A stretch of DNA of 54,911 nucleotides from an uncultured Brachyspira sp. (GTDB lineage: Bacteria; Spirochaetota; Brachyspiria; Brachyspirales; Brachyspiraceae). Location: NCBI GenBank assembly GCA_949287565.1, contig CASEHG010000316.1, positions 1 to 54,911 of the forward strand. The letters are read 5' to 3'. Positions 37,481 to 47,350 of this stretch are shown here, piece after piece (position 1 is the stretch's first letter; the number at the start of each line of letters is the position of its first letter). Under the pieces are notes generated by a model. It had not been told where the DNA came from, did no database searches, and saw nothing but the letters and a program-made list of their open reading frames with translations. The translations under genes and the position numbers were made by a program.

Positions 37481-39088
37481 TTAAAAATTAAAATTATCCC
37501 AAATACTACCCGACTTTTGCATATTTGAATCAGTATTTGCTATTCTAACAACATCACCAAAATTTTCTGATTTATCAAATGCATAAGCTTTAACATAATT
37601 ACTCCAAGCATCAATGGAACTAAATTTAGAAATATCTGATTTTAATGTTTCCTTATCTTCATCAGACATAGTTACACCACGTTTTTCAATTTCAGACATA
37701 ACCTTTTCCATTTCAGCCATTTCTTTTTCTCTTGCTTCTTTTTCTTCTACGTCTGCTTTAAATTTCTTTAATTCATCATAATCAGCCATAGATTCAATTT
37801 GTGCCATATAAGCCTTATTTTCTTCTTCTAATTTTTGTATTTTTTCTGACATTTCCTCTAATGACATTTCTTGTGAATTTTCTTTATCAATCTGACCTTC
37901 ATCATCTGACATCGTTGTAGACTGACCTTCTTCACTTTCTTCTACTGTATTACAAGAAGCTTCAACTTCTGCCATATCCTGATTGTCTACATTAGATTCC
38001 ATTTTATTGTCATCATCTTGACATTCTACTTTAGCCATATTTTCTTTATCAATACATTCCATATCTTTCTCTGTTCCCATTTCTTTATCACCCACACTTT
38101 CTAAATTGTTTGCGTCCGAATCAGCAAAATATTCAAAATCCTCTTTAGACAAATTAAAGCTTGAAAAATTTTCCTGATTCAAACCAAGTTCTTTATAATG
38201 TTTCAGTATGTGTTGTTTTATTTCTCCACTAACAATATCTTGTTGAGATGCTCTACTAAATGCAGATTGTAAACCTCTAATATGTAAAACAAGTTTGCCA
38301 TCTTTAATTACATGATGTGGATATTTATACTCAGACATTATAGGCTCATTATTGTCGCCATGGACTAAATAAGCTTCCTTTAATAATGAATCTTTATTGT
38401 CTGAATTAATAATTGGATTAAATAACTTTCTTCTGGGATTGCTCCAAACACCATCAACAGCACTTTCTTTTGAATTATCTATTGTGATAGTATTTTTAGC
38501 AAACTGTGTTAAACTCAAATACTTCTCTTTATCAGCATCAAAATCATCTATAGAAAATTTTAATAATTCAGCACTAGCCCCTTTACAAGCAGGGTCAATC
38601 CATTCTCCCAATATTGTAATTCCAGCTACAACGAAATCTAAAACTTCTGGCTTATCACCAAATTCTTTATTTTTATCATTAGTGATTATTTCAATACTAA
38701 CGTCTTTTTTATATCCATCTCTTTTAAAAATATCTAAAAGTCTACCACAATATCTTGTCCAAATTAGAGCATTAACAACCATAAATAATCTTCCGTCTGG
38801 TTCTCTTTCAAATGTTAATTTATTTTCGTCATTTTCAGGAATAAAACCGCAAGGAACTTCATCAATATCATGAGTATTAGCATCATCTGTAAATGGATTA
38901 TATTTCCATACTATAGGCTTGTTATAAACAGTTAAGGCTCCACGTTTTAAAACATCTTCGCTGATGGGTAATGTATGTGCATTTTCACCACTTGCGAAAG
39001 CTTTAATACGCATTTTTCTAAATAATGCATCTTGAACATTATCAACAAATTCTAACGAACTAATTGAAAAGTTTAATGTGTTATTCAA
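37481..39088 (-). CDS. Prohead protease fused to scaffold
   Basis: About 535 aa. Residues 1-200 form a prohead-protease-like domain (RKMRIKAFASGENAHTLPIS, RALTVYNKPIVWKYNPFTDD-like region with KPIVWKYNPF, DGRLFMVVNALIWTR, DVSIEIIT). The C-terminal 280 residues are acidic coiled coil (EEMSEKIQKLEEENKAYMAQ) typical of capsid scaffold, so protease and scaffold are joined in one chain, as in some siphoviruses. The likely start is TTG 39088 behind GGTGAG; GTG 39100 is an alternative. It organises and then matures the procapsid. Confidence 0.75.
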   Translation of the reverse strand: MNNTLNFSISSLEFVDNVQDALFRKMRIKAFASGENAHTLPISEDVLKRGALTVYNKPIVWKYNPFTDDANTHDIDEVPCGFIPENDENKLTFEREPDGRLFMVVNALIWTRYCGRLLDIFKRDGYKKDVSIEIITNDKNKEFGDKPEVLDFVVAGITILGEWIDPACKGASAELLKFSIDDFDADKEKYLSLTQFAKNTITIDNSKESAVDGVWSNPRRKLFNPIINSDNKDSLLKEAYLVHGDNNEPIMSEYKYPHHVIKDGKLVLHIRGLQSAFSRASQQDIVSGEIKQHILKHYKELGLNQENFSSFNLSKEDFEYFADSDANNLESVGDKEMGTEKDMECIDKENMAKVECQDDDNKMESNVDNQDMAEVEASCNTVEESEEGQSTTMSDDEGQIDKENSQEMSLEEMSEKIQKLEEENKAYMAQIESMADYDELKKFKADVEEKEAREKEMAEMEKVMSEIEKRGVTMSDEDKETLKSDISKFSSIDAWSNYVKAYAFDKSENFGDVVRIANTDSNMQKSGSIWDNFNF

Positions 39089-39266
39089 TGTTGTTCTCAC
39101 CACCCTCTGAAACAATAGCTTCTATTGTTTTATTTTTAATAAAATAATATTTATCTTTATAAATACCTAAGAGTGGAATATTGTGTTGCATAATGATATT
39201 TGCTAAATGTTTATCACAAATAAATAAACAATCCTCATTCATTTCATTTATATTAACAATAAACAT
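39081..39266 (-). CDS. Small hypothetical protein
   Basis: A 61-aa protein, MFIVNINEMNEDCLFICDKH, ending EGGENNIE and overlapping the protease start by eight bases. It contains a beta-hairpin-like LLGIYKDKYYFIKNKTIEAI. Ribosome site AAGGTGGG. Function unknown; coupling with the protease gene suggests a head-assembly accessory. Confidence 0.55.
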   Translation of the reverse strand: MFIVNINEMNEDCLFICDKHLANIIMQHNIPLLGIYKDKYYFIKNKTIEAIVSEGGENNIE

Positions 39267-39286
39267 TATCCCACCTTCTTATCCAA

Positions 39287-40303
39287 TTAATTACTTGCCA
39301 TAATTCCAGAAGCAATTAATTTATCAATTAAACTATTGAAGTCATTTACTAAATTAGCAACACTATCTGCACTAGAATGAGCCTGATTTGCAGACTGTTT
39401 AACGCCACCTAATTCAGAAGTTGTAGCAGAAGGAAGTTCATATGAACCGTCACCTTTTTCTAAATTAGCTTTAAGATAAGTACCTAACTGAGCTTTTTGT
39501 GCAGCTACATTCATATTATTTAACGCTTCAACTTGATTACTTGTAAGCTTCATCGTAATCACCTCCGATATCGATTCTGTATCATTTTTTATCATAAACA
39601 TTTCTGACGGAATAATAATAGGTTCAACCGTTTCATCTTTTTTATAGGTATACGGTTCTTTAATAATCATTTGAGTTAAATTTCCACTTAATTTTACAGT
39701 ATAACTACCAGATGTTGTATTTGGTTCGGTATCTTCTCCTTTAGGTGTCGTACCTATTGTATAATCAGTTACATTATTTTGGAAGGTACATTTAGAGATT
39801 GAAACTATATCAACGGTTGCTGGTGTGGTCACTGTAATATCTGTAGGGTGGTCTGTAGCACCTTTTCTTGCAGAAATTTTAATAGCGGATTTTGTTCCAA
39901 CATTATCAAAGACTGAATTTTTAATAATAATAATAGCTCCTTGTATTGAACATAAATTAACATCTACTCCATAATCGGAAACAGTATTATTTATAAATGT
40001 ACAATTATCAATATTTAACTCTTGTGCATTTGTTATATAAATCTGCTTATATCCAACAGTTCCTCCATCAAAATTACAATTTGTAACGAATAAATGTAAT
40101 TTAGGTGGATTAACTACATTCTGAACATTAGCAATATTCAAAGAGCTATTTTTAAAATTTATATCAGATATATATAAATATACATCTTTGCCCTGATATT
40201 CAGGTTTAACCTCTTTATAATATAAACTTGACGGCACTTCATTATTTGCCATTGTGCTTAACGCCTTATTATATTCTTCTACAGAGTAAAATTTAGTTTG
40301 CAC
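39287..40303 (-). CDS. Right-handed beta-helix virion protein
   Basis: A 338-aa protein with repeated parallel beta-helix rungs: LHLFVTNCNFDGG, LNIDNCTFINN, IIIKNSVFDN, VSISKCTFQNN, each 'N-x-x-F' turn. The C-terminal part carries KLTSNQVEALNNMNVAAQ and a coiled coil. Beta helices of this kind form fibres or spikes, sometimes with glycan-cleaving activity. Start at GTG 40303 after GAGGTGA. It lies in the head module, so a head fibre is possible. Confidence 0.7.
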   Translation of the reverse strand: MQTKFYSVEEYNKALSTMANNEVPSSLYYKEVKPEYQGKDVYLYISDINFKNSSLNIANVQNVVNPPKLHLFVTNCNFDGGTVGYKQIYITNAQELNIDNCTFINNTVSDYGVDVNLCSIQGAIIIIKNSVFDNVGTKSAIKISARKGATDHPTDITVTTPATVDIVSISKCTFQNNVTDYTIGTTPKGEDTEPNTTSGSYTVKLSGNLTQMIIKEPYTYKKDETVEPIIIPSEMFMIKNDTESISEVITMKLTSNQVEALNNMNVAAQKAQLGTYLKANLEKGDGSYELPSATTSELGGVKQSANQAHSSADSVANLVNDFNSLIDKLIASGIMASN

Positions 40304-40314
40304 AATCACTCACC

Positions 40315-40827
40315 TCAAACATTAATATAATCATCTATCTCAAAATCTAATATTTGCATTTTAAATGCGTCATTGTCGCATTTGCCAAACAAATCAATTA
40401 AATCTTGTGATAAAGCAGTATATGGAGACAACCTCATAAGTAAATCATTTAAAAATTTTGTAGTAGTATTATCTCCTTCTTCTACTGATTCATCAATAGC
40501 GTCTTTAATCATATTTTCTAATTCTATATTTTCGTTATAATAATCTATAAAGAAATCAAGAGGTGTATTATATTCTTTATTACCTATTGGTGTTGCAGGA
40601 TATATTGTTTCATTACCTCTTTCAGCCTGATAATCACTAATACCATCAGCAAATTTCTCAGCAGGATAAGCATGTGCAACTTTTGGATGCATTGTGTTAG
40701 AAGTATGAATTAATTTCCATCTAACTTTTAATAAAGACATACCTCTATCCAACATTCTATTAATTGCAAAACATTTTCCTATAATGTCATCTAATTGACC
40801 GTTAAGCTTATCTGAAATTAATGCCAT
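40315..40827 (-). CDS. Hypothetical protein next to portal
   Basis: A 170-aa helical protein (GQLDDIIGKCFAINRMLDRG; ENIELENMIKDAIDESVEEG) between portal and beta-helix genes. It includes HPKVAHAYPAEKFADGISDY. It may be a head-assembly accessory; no family recognised. A TGA stop lies 11 bases before the next start. Confidence 0.6.
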   Translation of the reverse strand: MALISDKLNGQLDDIIGKCFAINRMLDRGMSLLKVRWKLIHTSNTMHPKVAHAYPAEKFADGISDYQAERGNETIYPATPIGNKEYNTPLDFFIDYYNENIELENMIKDAIDESVEEGDNTTTKFLNDLLMRLSPYTALSQDLIDLFGKCDNDAFKMQILDFEIDDYINV

Positions 40828-40846
40828 TTATTTCACCTCTTTTTTA

Positions 40847-42442
40847 TTAACCTTCATTTAATTCATTACTTTCTCTCTCTTGGGAAGCAACTGTATTGTC
40901 GTTTTCAGGATTTTCCTCTGTGGGTCTACCGCCAACATTATCAGTCTGAGTGTACAGATTAATTAATGGCACAAATGAGCTTGTAATGTCTTTAAACATC
41001 ATATTTTCCATTTCAACCTGCCTTCTATATTCAAAAACATTTTTATCATTTAATCTGGCCATAAGTTCCCAGTTAGTAGCACCCTTTGAATTATATACAT
41101 CCAATAAATCTTTTCTTTGAGAAAAATCATCTGGAGTATTAAAATCATTAAATTTAATTTTAAATTTATATTTTTTTGTTCTATTGTTGATATGATATTC
41201 AACAAAATTAGCGAACATAATATATGTATCTCTGATAAAGTTGTTGTCAACAGCAGATGCAAGTTTTGATTGATGTACAGATAATTTACTATCACTCAAT
41301 AAAACATCAGAAGAAGCTGTTGACTGTTTTGTAATATTAGTAATATAGTCTGTAAGAGAGTTAGTTGATGAAGTGTCGAATTGAACAGCTTTAATATCAT
41401 CAACAGGAAGTGCAACTAATCCTATCTGTTTATTTAATCCTTGTCTCGCCACACCTAAAAATTTACCAAGCATATCTGGTGTCATATTTATTTGGTTCGC
41501 TACATTACCAGACTTATTATCTTTATTAAATCCAATAATACCAACTAAGAGTTTTGAAGCTTCGATAAAATACTTATCTTCCTGTAAACCTCTTACAACT
41601 GGTTGTAAGGATATATCTGGAAATAATGGAGCAAAATAAGGTATTAATGTGGTAATTTCAGGAGATATTTTCCATGCCCAAAATCCATCTTTAGGCGAAC
41701 ATTGATGCCAATAAGCGAAAGAAGTATTACGATAATCTATATTTTTTGCTGGATTATATCTTTTGCTTATATTATTAAATACCTCTCTATACATCTTTTT
41801 AAAAACTTTAGGATACATATTAATATCTACACCATAATTCGCTATAAACCAATTAAAGTCAAAATCAAATAATAATCCGTAATCAAATTTACCTGTAATT
41901 TTAGAAAAATTTGCTGGTAACTCTTGTAAAACATATTTACTACCCTCGTCTCTTAAGACAGAATAAAAAACCCCTTGTCTTAAAAGTTGTCTAAGTACCA
42001 TTGCAAATTGTTCTTTATAATTAAATTTATAAGAAAAATCCTCAACTACCTTTAAATCATCTTTAAATTCTTTTGAATTGTAGTTGTTGGGATTCTCTAT
42101 ATTAATACAATCAAATGTCATATTAAAAGCAGGTAAGTCAGAATAATATCTAATTAATCTTTTATAATACATATTATTATTTTCCAAAGACATTGCATAA
42201 TTACGCAAAATTTGTTCGCTGTTTTTGGGATTATCCAACGCCTTTTCTATTTCTTTAACTGTTGCATCTATAGGATTCATGTTTATATTCTGCATCTGAC
42301 GGTTTATTGTATCAGGCGTATTATAAACATTAAAGTAAGTATCTCTATAAGTTCTTGAAAATTCCAAGAAATCCCATGCATTAAGAACATTATTAACTTC
42401 TTGTTCCGTTAATTTTGTTGTATTTTCTGACAAATTATTCAC
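40847..42442 (-). CDS. Portal protein
   Basis: A 531-aa protein placed immediately after TerL, with the typical mix: FSRTYRDTYFNVYNTPDTIN, RLIRYYSDLPAFNMTFDCIN, a stem/wing segment with FAYWHQCSPKDGFWAWKISP and a C-terminal LPLINLYTQTDNVGGRPTEE-like tail. Length and genomic position match phage portals, which form the dodecameric DNA gate at one head vertex. No conserved catalytic residues are expected. Confidence 0.8.
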   Translation of the reverse strand: MNNLSENTTKLTEQEVNNVLNAWDFLEFSRTYRDTYFNVYNTPDTINRQMQNINMNPIDATVKEIEKALDNPKNSEQILRNYAMSLENNNMYYKRLIRYYSDLPAFNMTFDCINIENPNNYNSKEFKDDLKVVEDFSYKFNYKEQFAMVLRQLLRQGVFYSVLRDEGSKYVLQELPANFSKITGKFDYGLLFDFDFNWFIANYGVDINMYPKVFKKMYREVFNNISKRYNPAKNIDYRNTSFAYWHQCSPKDGFWAWKISPEITTLIPYFAPLFPDISLQPVVRGLQEDKYFIEASKLLVGIIGFNKDNKSGNVANQINMTPDMLGKFLGVARQGLNKQIGLVALPVDDIKAVQFDTSSTNSLTDYITNITKQSTASSDVLLSDSKLSVHQSKLASAVDNNFIRDTYIMFANFVEYHINNRTKKYKFKIKFNDFNTPDDFSQRKDLLDVYNSKGATNWELMARLNDKNVFEYRRQVEMENMMFKDITSSFVPLINLYTQTDNVGGRPTEENPENDNTVASQERESNELNEG

Positions 42443-42448
42443 CTCGCT

Positions 42449-44215
42449 TTAACATGATATTATATAATCTAAAAAGTTATAATCGTTTGATTCGTTTAAT
42501 TTACCTTCTAATTCTTTTGCATAATTTAAACCATAAATTAAACTCATTACTCTATCTTTTCGTTTGCCAGATTTTTCTTTAGCACTAATATATCCTTGTA
42601 CTATAACTCTTTCCAGATTTATTGCTTCATTAATAAAGACTGAGGTTTGCACATAAGGATTTAACAATCTGACTTTTAAATTTTCATCTTTTATATTATA
42701 ATATTTATACTCTTTGTTTAACCATTCCAGTCCTTCATTATAATCAACTGGTAATTCAATATCATTTTCTGTAAATATATCTTTAGCTTGGTTAAGCATA
42801 AAACTCTTTTCTCTAATGCTGGTTTTTACAGCATGTATAATAGGTATTGCATTATTACTAATAGCTCTATTAGTCATTCCAATATCTTCCAATGTATCTA
42901 CAACCCAAGCAGGATATACCTCTCCTCTTTCTTCGTCATATGTTTCAGTCGTACAAATATCATATACACCCGCACCGTTACCTTGTGCGTCCAAAACGAA
43001 ATAATCACAATCCATTTCATAAAATAATTGCTTTGCTCTTTTGGCCTGTATTATTGAGTTAACACCATGACATGTCTCAAGATATGGTGCTATTTTTTTA
43101 TATTTACCGCCATCAGGTATTAATCTAATAATCCAAAATGCAGTATTATCGTTTTTTTTCGATTCTACCAAAGCAACGTCCATACATAATAGTCTTATTT
43201 CATTTGGCAGTTTTTCTACATAATAAGGCCAATCTCGTTTATTTTTTTTATAAGTTATATATTCTTCGTCACTCATAGCAGTCATACATTTATAAACATT
43301 ACGACATTTAGATAAAGAATTGTATTTATAAAAAGAATTTTCATTACCTCGCTCTGGTTTACAACAATATTCTGCTAAAAGTAATTCAGTACTTTCTTGA
43401 TTTTCTTTAAAACTCTGTTCTACTGTATCTTTTGATATATATTTATTTTTTACACCAAAATTATATGGAAGAGCAACTGTCATATATGTTGTATTGCCAT
43501 GCTCTATCTCATCAATATATGTTTCAAAATATTTATAAGACCATTCATCAGCACCTCGAATAGAACTTAAATATAATTGTCTATTTTGCTCTATCGGAAT
43601 TTTTTCTCTTTCTACTCTTGTTAATTCTGAATATTCTGGCGTTCTTGGACTGGTTAAAAATGGAACAAAAACTCTAATAATAACTTCTCGCTCAGTTCTA
43701 ACAAACTCGTCCACTATTAATATATTACATCTTTGACCTAATGCATTTTCACTATATGGAACTGTAATTATTTCTGAACCATTTTCAAACATTATTTTAC
43801 TTTCATTTTGACTTGTTTTAATTCCATCTTTTTTTATTTCTTGTTCTAAGTTTCTTTTATTTCTTTTTAAGTCATATATTTTTTTTATAAATCTGGTACT
43901 TTGTGATTTTGTAGGAGCAACAATAACGATAACGCTATGTGGATACAATATAGCATAAGCTACCGCAAATATTAAAGAAAGGGTTGATTTAGCAAGCCCA
44001 CGAGATGCTATAAATATAAATTTAGGATATTTAAACATCATATAAATCAAAACTTTTTGAAAATCATACAATGTTAATCCTAAATAATCAGTAATAAATC
44101 TATGTGGATTTGCCCTCCAATATGAAGCCCATTCTTCTAAATTTTGCATAAACTGTTCTTGTTTTGTAATATTATTCTTTTTCTTACGCTTTATTAAAAT
44201 TTTATTCGACTCCAT
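42449..44215 (-). CDS. Terminase large subunit (TerL)
   Basis: A 588-aa packaging motor. Walker A ASRGLAKST is at residues 70-78 and Walker B NILIVDEF at 164-171. The nuclease half has LLCMDVALVESKKNDNTAF (first metal Asp) and DYFVLDAQGNGAGVYD, and a further acidic stretch. It drives DNA into the head and cuts it to length. The start overlaps the previous gene by 14 bases. The best marker that this is a functional tailed phage. Confidence 0.92.
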   Translation of the reverse strand: MESNKILIKRKKKNNITKQEQFMQNLEEWASYWRANPHRFITDYLGLTLYDFQKVLIYMMFKYPKFIFIASRGLAKSTLSLIFAVAYAILYPHSVIVIVAPTKSQSTRFIKKIYDLKRNKRNLEQEIKKDGIKTSQNESKIMFENGSEIITVPYSENALGQRCNILIVDEFVRTEREVIIRVFVPFLTSPRTPEYSELTRVEREKIPIEQNRQLYLSSIRGADEWSYKYFETYIDEIEHGNTTYMTVALPYNFGVKNKYISKDTVEQSFKENQESTELLLAEYCCKPERGNENSFYKYNSLSKCRNVYKCMTAMSDEEYITYKKNKRDWPYYVEKLPNEIRLLCMDVALVESKKNDNTAFWIIRLIPDGGKYKKIAPYLETCHGVNSIIQAKRAKQLFYEMDCDYFVLDAQGNGAGVYDICTTETYDEERGEVYPAWVVDTLEDIGMTNRAISNNAIPIIHAVKTSIREKSFMLNQAKDIFTENDIELPVDYNEGLEWLNKEYKYYNIKDENLKVRLLNPYVQTSVFINEAINLERVIVQGYISAKEKSGKRKDRVMSLIYGLNYAKELEGKLNESNDYNFLDYIISC

Positions 44216-45257
44216 CTAAATCACCACTATCATTTAATGGAATATCTGGATTATCTTCTCTTGCCTTTTTTAATTCATCTATAATATCAATGCTGTATTT
44301 TCCATAAATTTCATCAAACTTCTCTGTATATTTATTTTCAATACCTCTAGCACGACACATAGAGCCAACAAACCCATATATAATATCTTTTATTGAATCT
44401 ACATCATCAAAGTCTGGGTCAACTTTTTTCAACGGTCTTTTATATTCTATATCTTCTATTAACATGCCCGCACTTTTTACGGCTTCCATATCGTCTTGTT
44501 TCTCGATTAGACCACTGTTCTTTAAAAGATTTTGTAATGTTGCAAGTTTCTTTTCTACATTAATTCCGCTTTCTCTGTCTTTTCTAATTTCATTACATTG
44601 TAAGCAGACTTCTTTTACCATAATTTCTGTAGACTTATCCATAATTCCATTTAATTTTTCTTCCCAATCTAAATACTCCGATTCTAAGTATGCTAAATCA
44701 GAGTTCATAAAGTTTCCCCATTTTTGTCTTAATTCATCAGCATCATATTCTAAGACTTCATATTTTTCAGTATCTATATCTTTACAATCAAGGGTTTTTG
44801 ATTTTACTTTTACAACCTCTTCGTAAGATGCTAAACCCTGAATCTGATTTTCTCCTTGTGAATCATCAAAACTTGAACCCCAGCCATTTCTTTCTGCAAA
44901 TGCAAAACTTTTAAAATAAGCTGGAACAATATTTTCTTCACCTTGTATTTTTGAATCTGGGTTATTAACACTATTTAAAGCACCTTCAAAAGCACTATGT
45001 ATATAAGGGAAATCTATTTTTCTACACATATAATATAATGCCAAATTAACATTATTATCGTATTTTTTTAAATAATGTTGATATATCTCTTTAACACAAT
45101 CTTTACAATAAGGTATTTTTTTAAAATATTTTCTAAAGGTATCTCTGGCTGAATAGAAATTATCCTGCTTAGCACATCCACAATTTAAACAATATAATTT
45201 ACTTTCGGTATTTTTTTTACCCTCAGCATTAGTATTTGTAGTTTTTGTTCTTGGCAT
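44202..45257 (-). CDS. Terminase-associated zinc-binding protein (small-subunit candidate)
   Basis: A 351-aa protein. N terminus has a treble-clef-like zinc site, YCLNCGCAKQDNFYSA and IPYCKDCVKEIYQHYLKKYD, followed by a helical body with a coiled coil. It ends in DDSGDLDGVE-like acidic tail (IPLNDSGDLDGVE). Directly upstream of TerL and overlapping it, as small terminase subunits do; that function is inferred from position. The zinc part might instead bind DNA. Confidence 0.55.
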   Translation of the reverse strand: MPRTKTTNTNAEGKKNTESKLYCLNCGCAKQDNFYSARDTFRKYFKKIPYCKDCVKEIYQHYLKKYDNNVNLALYYMCRKIDFPYIHSAFEGALNSVNNPDSKIQGEENIVPAYFKSFAFAERNGWGSSFDDSQGENQIQGLASYEEVVKVKSKTLDCKDIDTEKYEVLEYDADELRQKWGNFMNSDLAYLESEYLDWEEKLNGIMDKSTEIMVKEVCLQCNEIRKDRESGINVEKKLATLQNLLKNSGLIEKQDDMEAVKSAGMLIEDIEYKRPLKKVDPDFDDVDSIKDIIYGFVGSMCRARGIENKYTEKFDEIYGKYSIDIIDELKKAREDNPDIPLNDSGDLDGVE

Positions 45258-45269
45258 TATATCACCCCT

Positions 45270-46448
45270 TTATACCTGTAAATCAACATCGTATGTAGAT
45301 ATTATTCCATCCTCTGTGCATACGCACACTAACTGTTGTGCCTTACCAAATATTCTTTTACTAACACAATAATCATCCATTCCCATTAAGCTACCAGACA
45401 TTATAACCTTATAATTCTGAATATAATTTGTAGAATTATGATGCAAGTGTCCAAAATGTATACAGTATACTGGTTTATCTATCATAGAAGTTACTTTTTG
45501 TACAGTGTTAAAACCATCATAATCTCCATGAACATTAAGATAGTTTTTACCTCTAATATTCACCAAATTTAAAGTACCATCGATTTCACAATCAATAACT
45601 TTAACATTGTTGACATTTCCAAGTCTGGCTTTAATATACCAAGGTATCAAATCATCTAATCTTTCGTATATCGGAGCTTCATCTTTTTTTGATATTCTTG
45701 AATGATTACCAGCAACAACAGCAAAATATACATTGTTAAATTCTTTGCTCAATTCTGATAAAAACCAAGCTATAAGCTCAGAAACACCCATTACTTGTTG
45801 AATAACATCCTCTCGATTAGTTATTGCTATTCTCGGATGTATGTTCCCACTAATTAAATCTCCATTTGCACAAACATAACAATTTTCTGAATTATGTATA
45901 TCTTTTATTTTTAATATCTTTGACAAATAAAGTTTTAATCTTTTAAATGCTATATCTGAATTGTAACAATTCCAATAATTATTAATGTCAGCACCATAGT
46001 GTATGTCATTTAATCCAATTAATAAATCATTATCTGAATTTGTTACTATATCTTCATATCTGTTTTCGTTTGATTGATATGGTGTCAAATTAGAAATTGC
46101 ATTTAATAATAAATTTAAATTCTCATCTTTACGAGCTTGTTCCCTAATTAACTTGTTATATGCATTTCTTTGGTCATAAAATTTAATTTTTTCTTTTTCA
46201 AATTCAATTTGATTTAATTTTATACTATCATTATATGTATCTTTATTTGTATTTAAACCATCTTCAAATCCTTCTTGATATGATTTAAACCATTTTCTAT
46301 ATACGCTTTCATCAGAATTAGCGTTAGAAGCTTTATTAATATAATAAGCTATTTCTTTTGACGTAAGATTATATTCTTTTTTATTCCTAAACAATCTTAA
46401 TTTATATTCTTTTAAACTTTCATTATCTTTTAATTCTAAATAATCCAT
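45270..46448 (-). CDS. Calcineurin-like phosphoesterase (Mre11/SbcD-like fold)
   Basis: A 392-aa protein with an N-terminal coiled coil (KEKIKFYDQRNAYNKLIREQ) then a phosphoesterase core: GLNDIHYGADINNYW, VCANGDLISG, VVAGNHSR, NVHGDYDG and HFGHLHHNST, all five metal blocks. It lies between fibre genes and the terminase genes. The family can act as nuclease or phosphatase on DNA ends, so a role in DNA processing during packaging is possible (inference). Confidence 0.82.
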   Translation of the reverse strand: MDYLELKDNESLKEYKLRLFRNKKEYNLTSKEIAYYINKASNANSDESVYRKWFKSYQEGFEDGLNTNKDTYNDSIKLNQIEFEKEKIKFYDQRNAYNKLIREQARKDENLNLLLNAISNLTPYQSNENRYEDIVTNSDNDLLIGLNDIHYGADINNYWNCYNSDIAFKRLKLYLSKILKIKDIHNSENCYVCANGDLISGNIHPRIAITNREDVIQQVMGVSELIAWFLSELSKEFNNVYFAVVAGNHSRISKKDEAPIYERLDDLIPWYIKARLGNVNNVKVIDCEIDGTLNLVNIRGKNYLNVHGDYDGFNTVQKVTSMIDKPVYCIHFGHLHHNSTNYIQNYKVIMSGSLMGMDDYCVSKRIFGKAQQLVCVCTEDGIISTYDVDLQV

Positions 46449-46486
46449 AAATACAACCCCTTTAATTCTTTATAGTATAAAACTTC

Positions 46487-46537
46487 TATATAGTGCTATA
46501 AATATAGCACTATATAGAGGCTTTATAGCCTCTATAT
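46487..46537 (-). terminator. Two overlapping hairpins
   Basis: Hairpin 1 is TATATAGTGCTATA / TATAGCACTATATA with loop AA (46487-46516). Hairpin 2 is ATATAGAGGCT / AGCCTCTATAT with loop TTAT (46512-46537). They share the TATAG bases, so they exclude each other in part. They lie between 46539 and 46448 on the minus strand and could act as terminator or attenuator. Confidence 0.65.
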
Positions 46538-46538
46538 T

Positions 46539-46832
46539 TTATTTTATTTTAAAATTTTCTACTTCTGATTTTACTCTATTAATCCATCCATTATATACAC
46601 TTTCTAATAATACTCCCTTTAAATCTTTGCCTTCAGGCGTGTTGGCAAGTTTATTATTTAAAGTTTGAGTTAAAAAATCATAATGCTTTATTTCGTCTTT
46701 CGCTATTTCCTGTAATTTTGTTATTACCGCTGTATCTTCACATTTTTCTATAAGATACATGTATTTTTCAGCCATTCTAATTTCATCTATAGAATATTCC
46801 ATCATTTTTTGCTCAATTTCAAACTTATTCAT
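46539..46832 (-). CDS. Small ferritin-like helical protein
   Basis: A 97-aa all-helical protein with two E-x-x-H-like metal-site patterns: KMMEYSIDEIRMAEKYMYLI and AKDEIKHYDFLTQTL. This resembles one half of a rubrerythrin/ferritin-like four-helix bundle, so it could dimerise to give a di-iron site. It is co-transcribed with the virion genes. A binding role is possible; enzyme activity is not established. Confidence 0.55.
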   Translation of the reverse strand: MNKFEIEQKMMEYSIDEIRMAEKYMYLIEKCEDTAVITKLQEIAKDEIKHYDFLTQTLNNKLANTPEGKDLKGVLLESVYNGWINRVKSEVENFKIK

Positions 46833-46882
46833 TATATATCACCTAAAATAATTATTTAGTGTGAATAATGTAAATATTTTTA

Positions 46883-47323
46883 TTAATCAACAATTTCTGT
46901 TGGCAAAGAATATAGGTCTGCAACCAAATCATCTATTACACCGTTGCCACCCATTTTTTTATAAGCATTATGCATATGTTCGAGAGATTCTCTGGCATAT
47001 ATTGGAAAGTAATGTTTTTCATTATAATAATGATTATATATTTTAATAATTTTCTCTCTTAACAATGCTAATTCTGCTTCTAAAAGATCTTCGATGAGGA
47101 GATTAATTTTTGATATCTCCTCATCATAGACCTTAGTCACTTTTTGCAGTTCTTCATCAAGCTGTTTGAAGTTTTCTTTTATAATAGACAATTCTTTTAC
47201 TGTACTATCTTCTTTAACTTCTTTATTATCTTTCTTTTTAAAATACCTATAAATTAAAAAGCTGGCTATAGTAAAGATAAACCCTGTCAATCCTATTCGA
47301 TTTAGTGTGTCTATCCATTCCAT
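46883..47323 (-). CDS. Membrane-anchored coiled-coil protein
   Basis: A 146-aa protein with an N-terminal transmembrane helix (IGLTGFIFTIASFLIYRYF), a Lys-rich stop-transfer segment and a coiled coil (KENFKQLDEELQKVTKVYDE), ending in a helical domain LPTEIVD. N-in or N-out topology is unclear. Holin or spanin-like or superinfection-exclusion roles are conceivable; the identified holin is elsewhere (10843). Confidence 0.6.
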   Translation of the reverse strand: MEWIDTLNRIGLTGFIFTIASFLIYRYFKKKDNKEVKEDSTVKELSIIKENFKQLDEELQKVTKVYDEEISKINLLIEDLLEAELALLREKIIKIYNHYYNEKHYFPIYARESLEHMHNAYKKMGGNGVIDDLVADLYSLPTEIVD

Positions 47324-47350
47324 TTCAACTAGCCTTCCTTACTTTATAAA

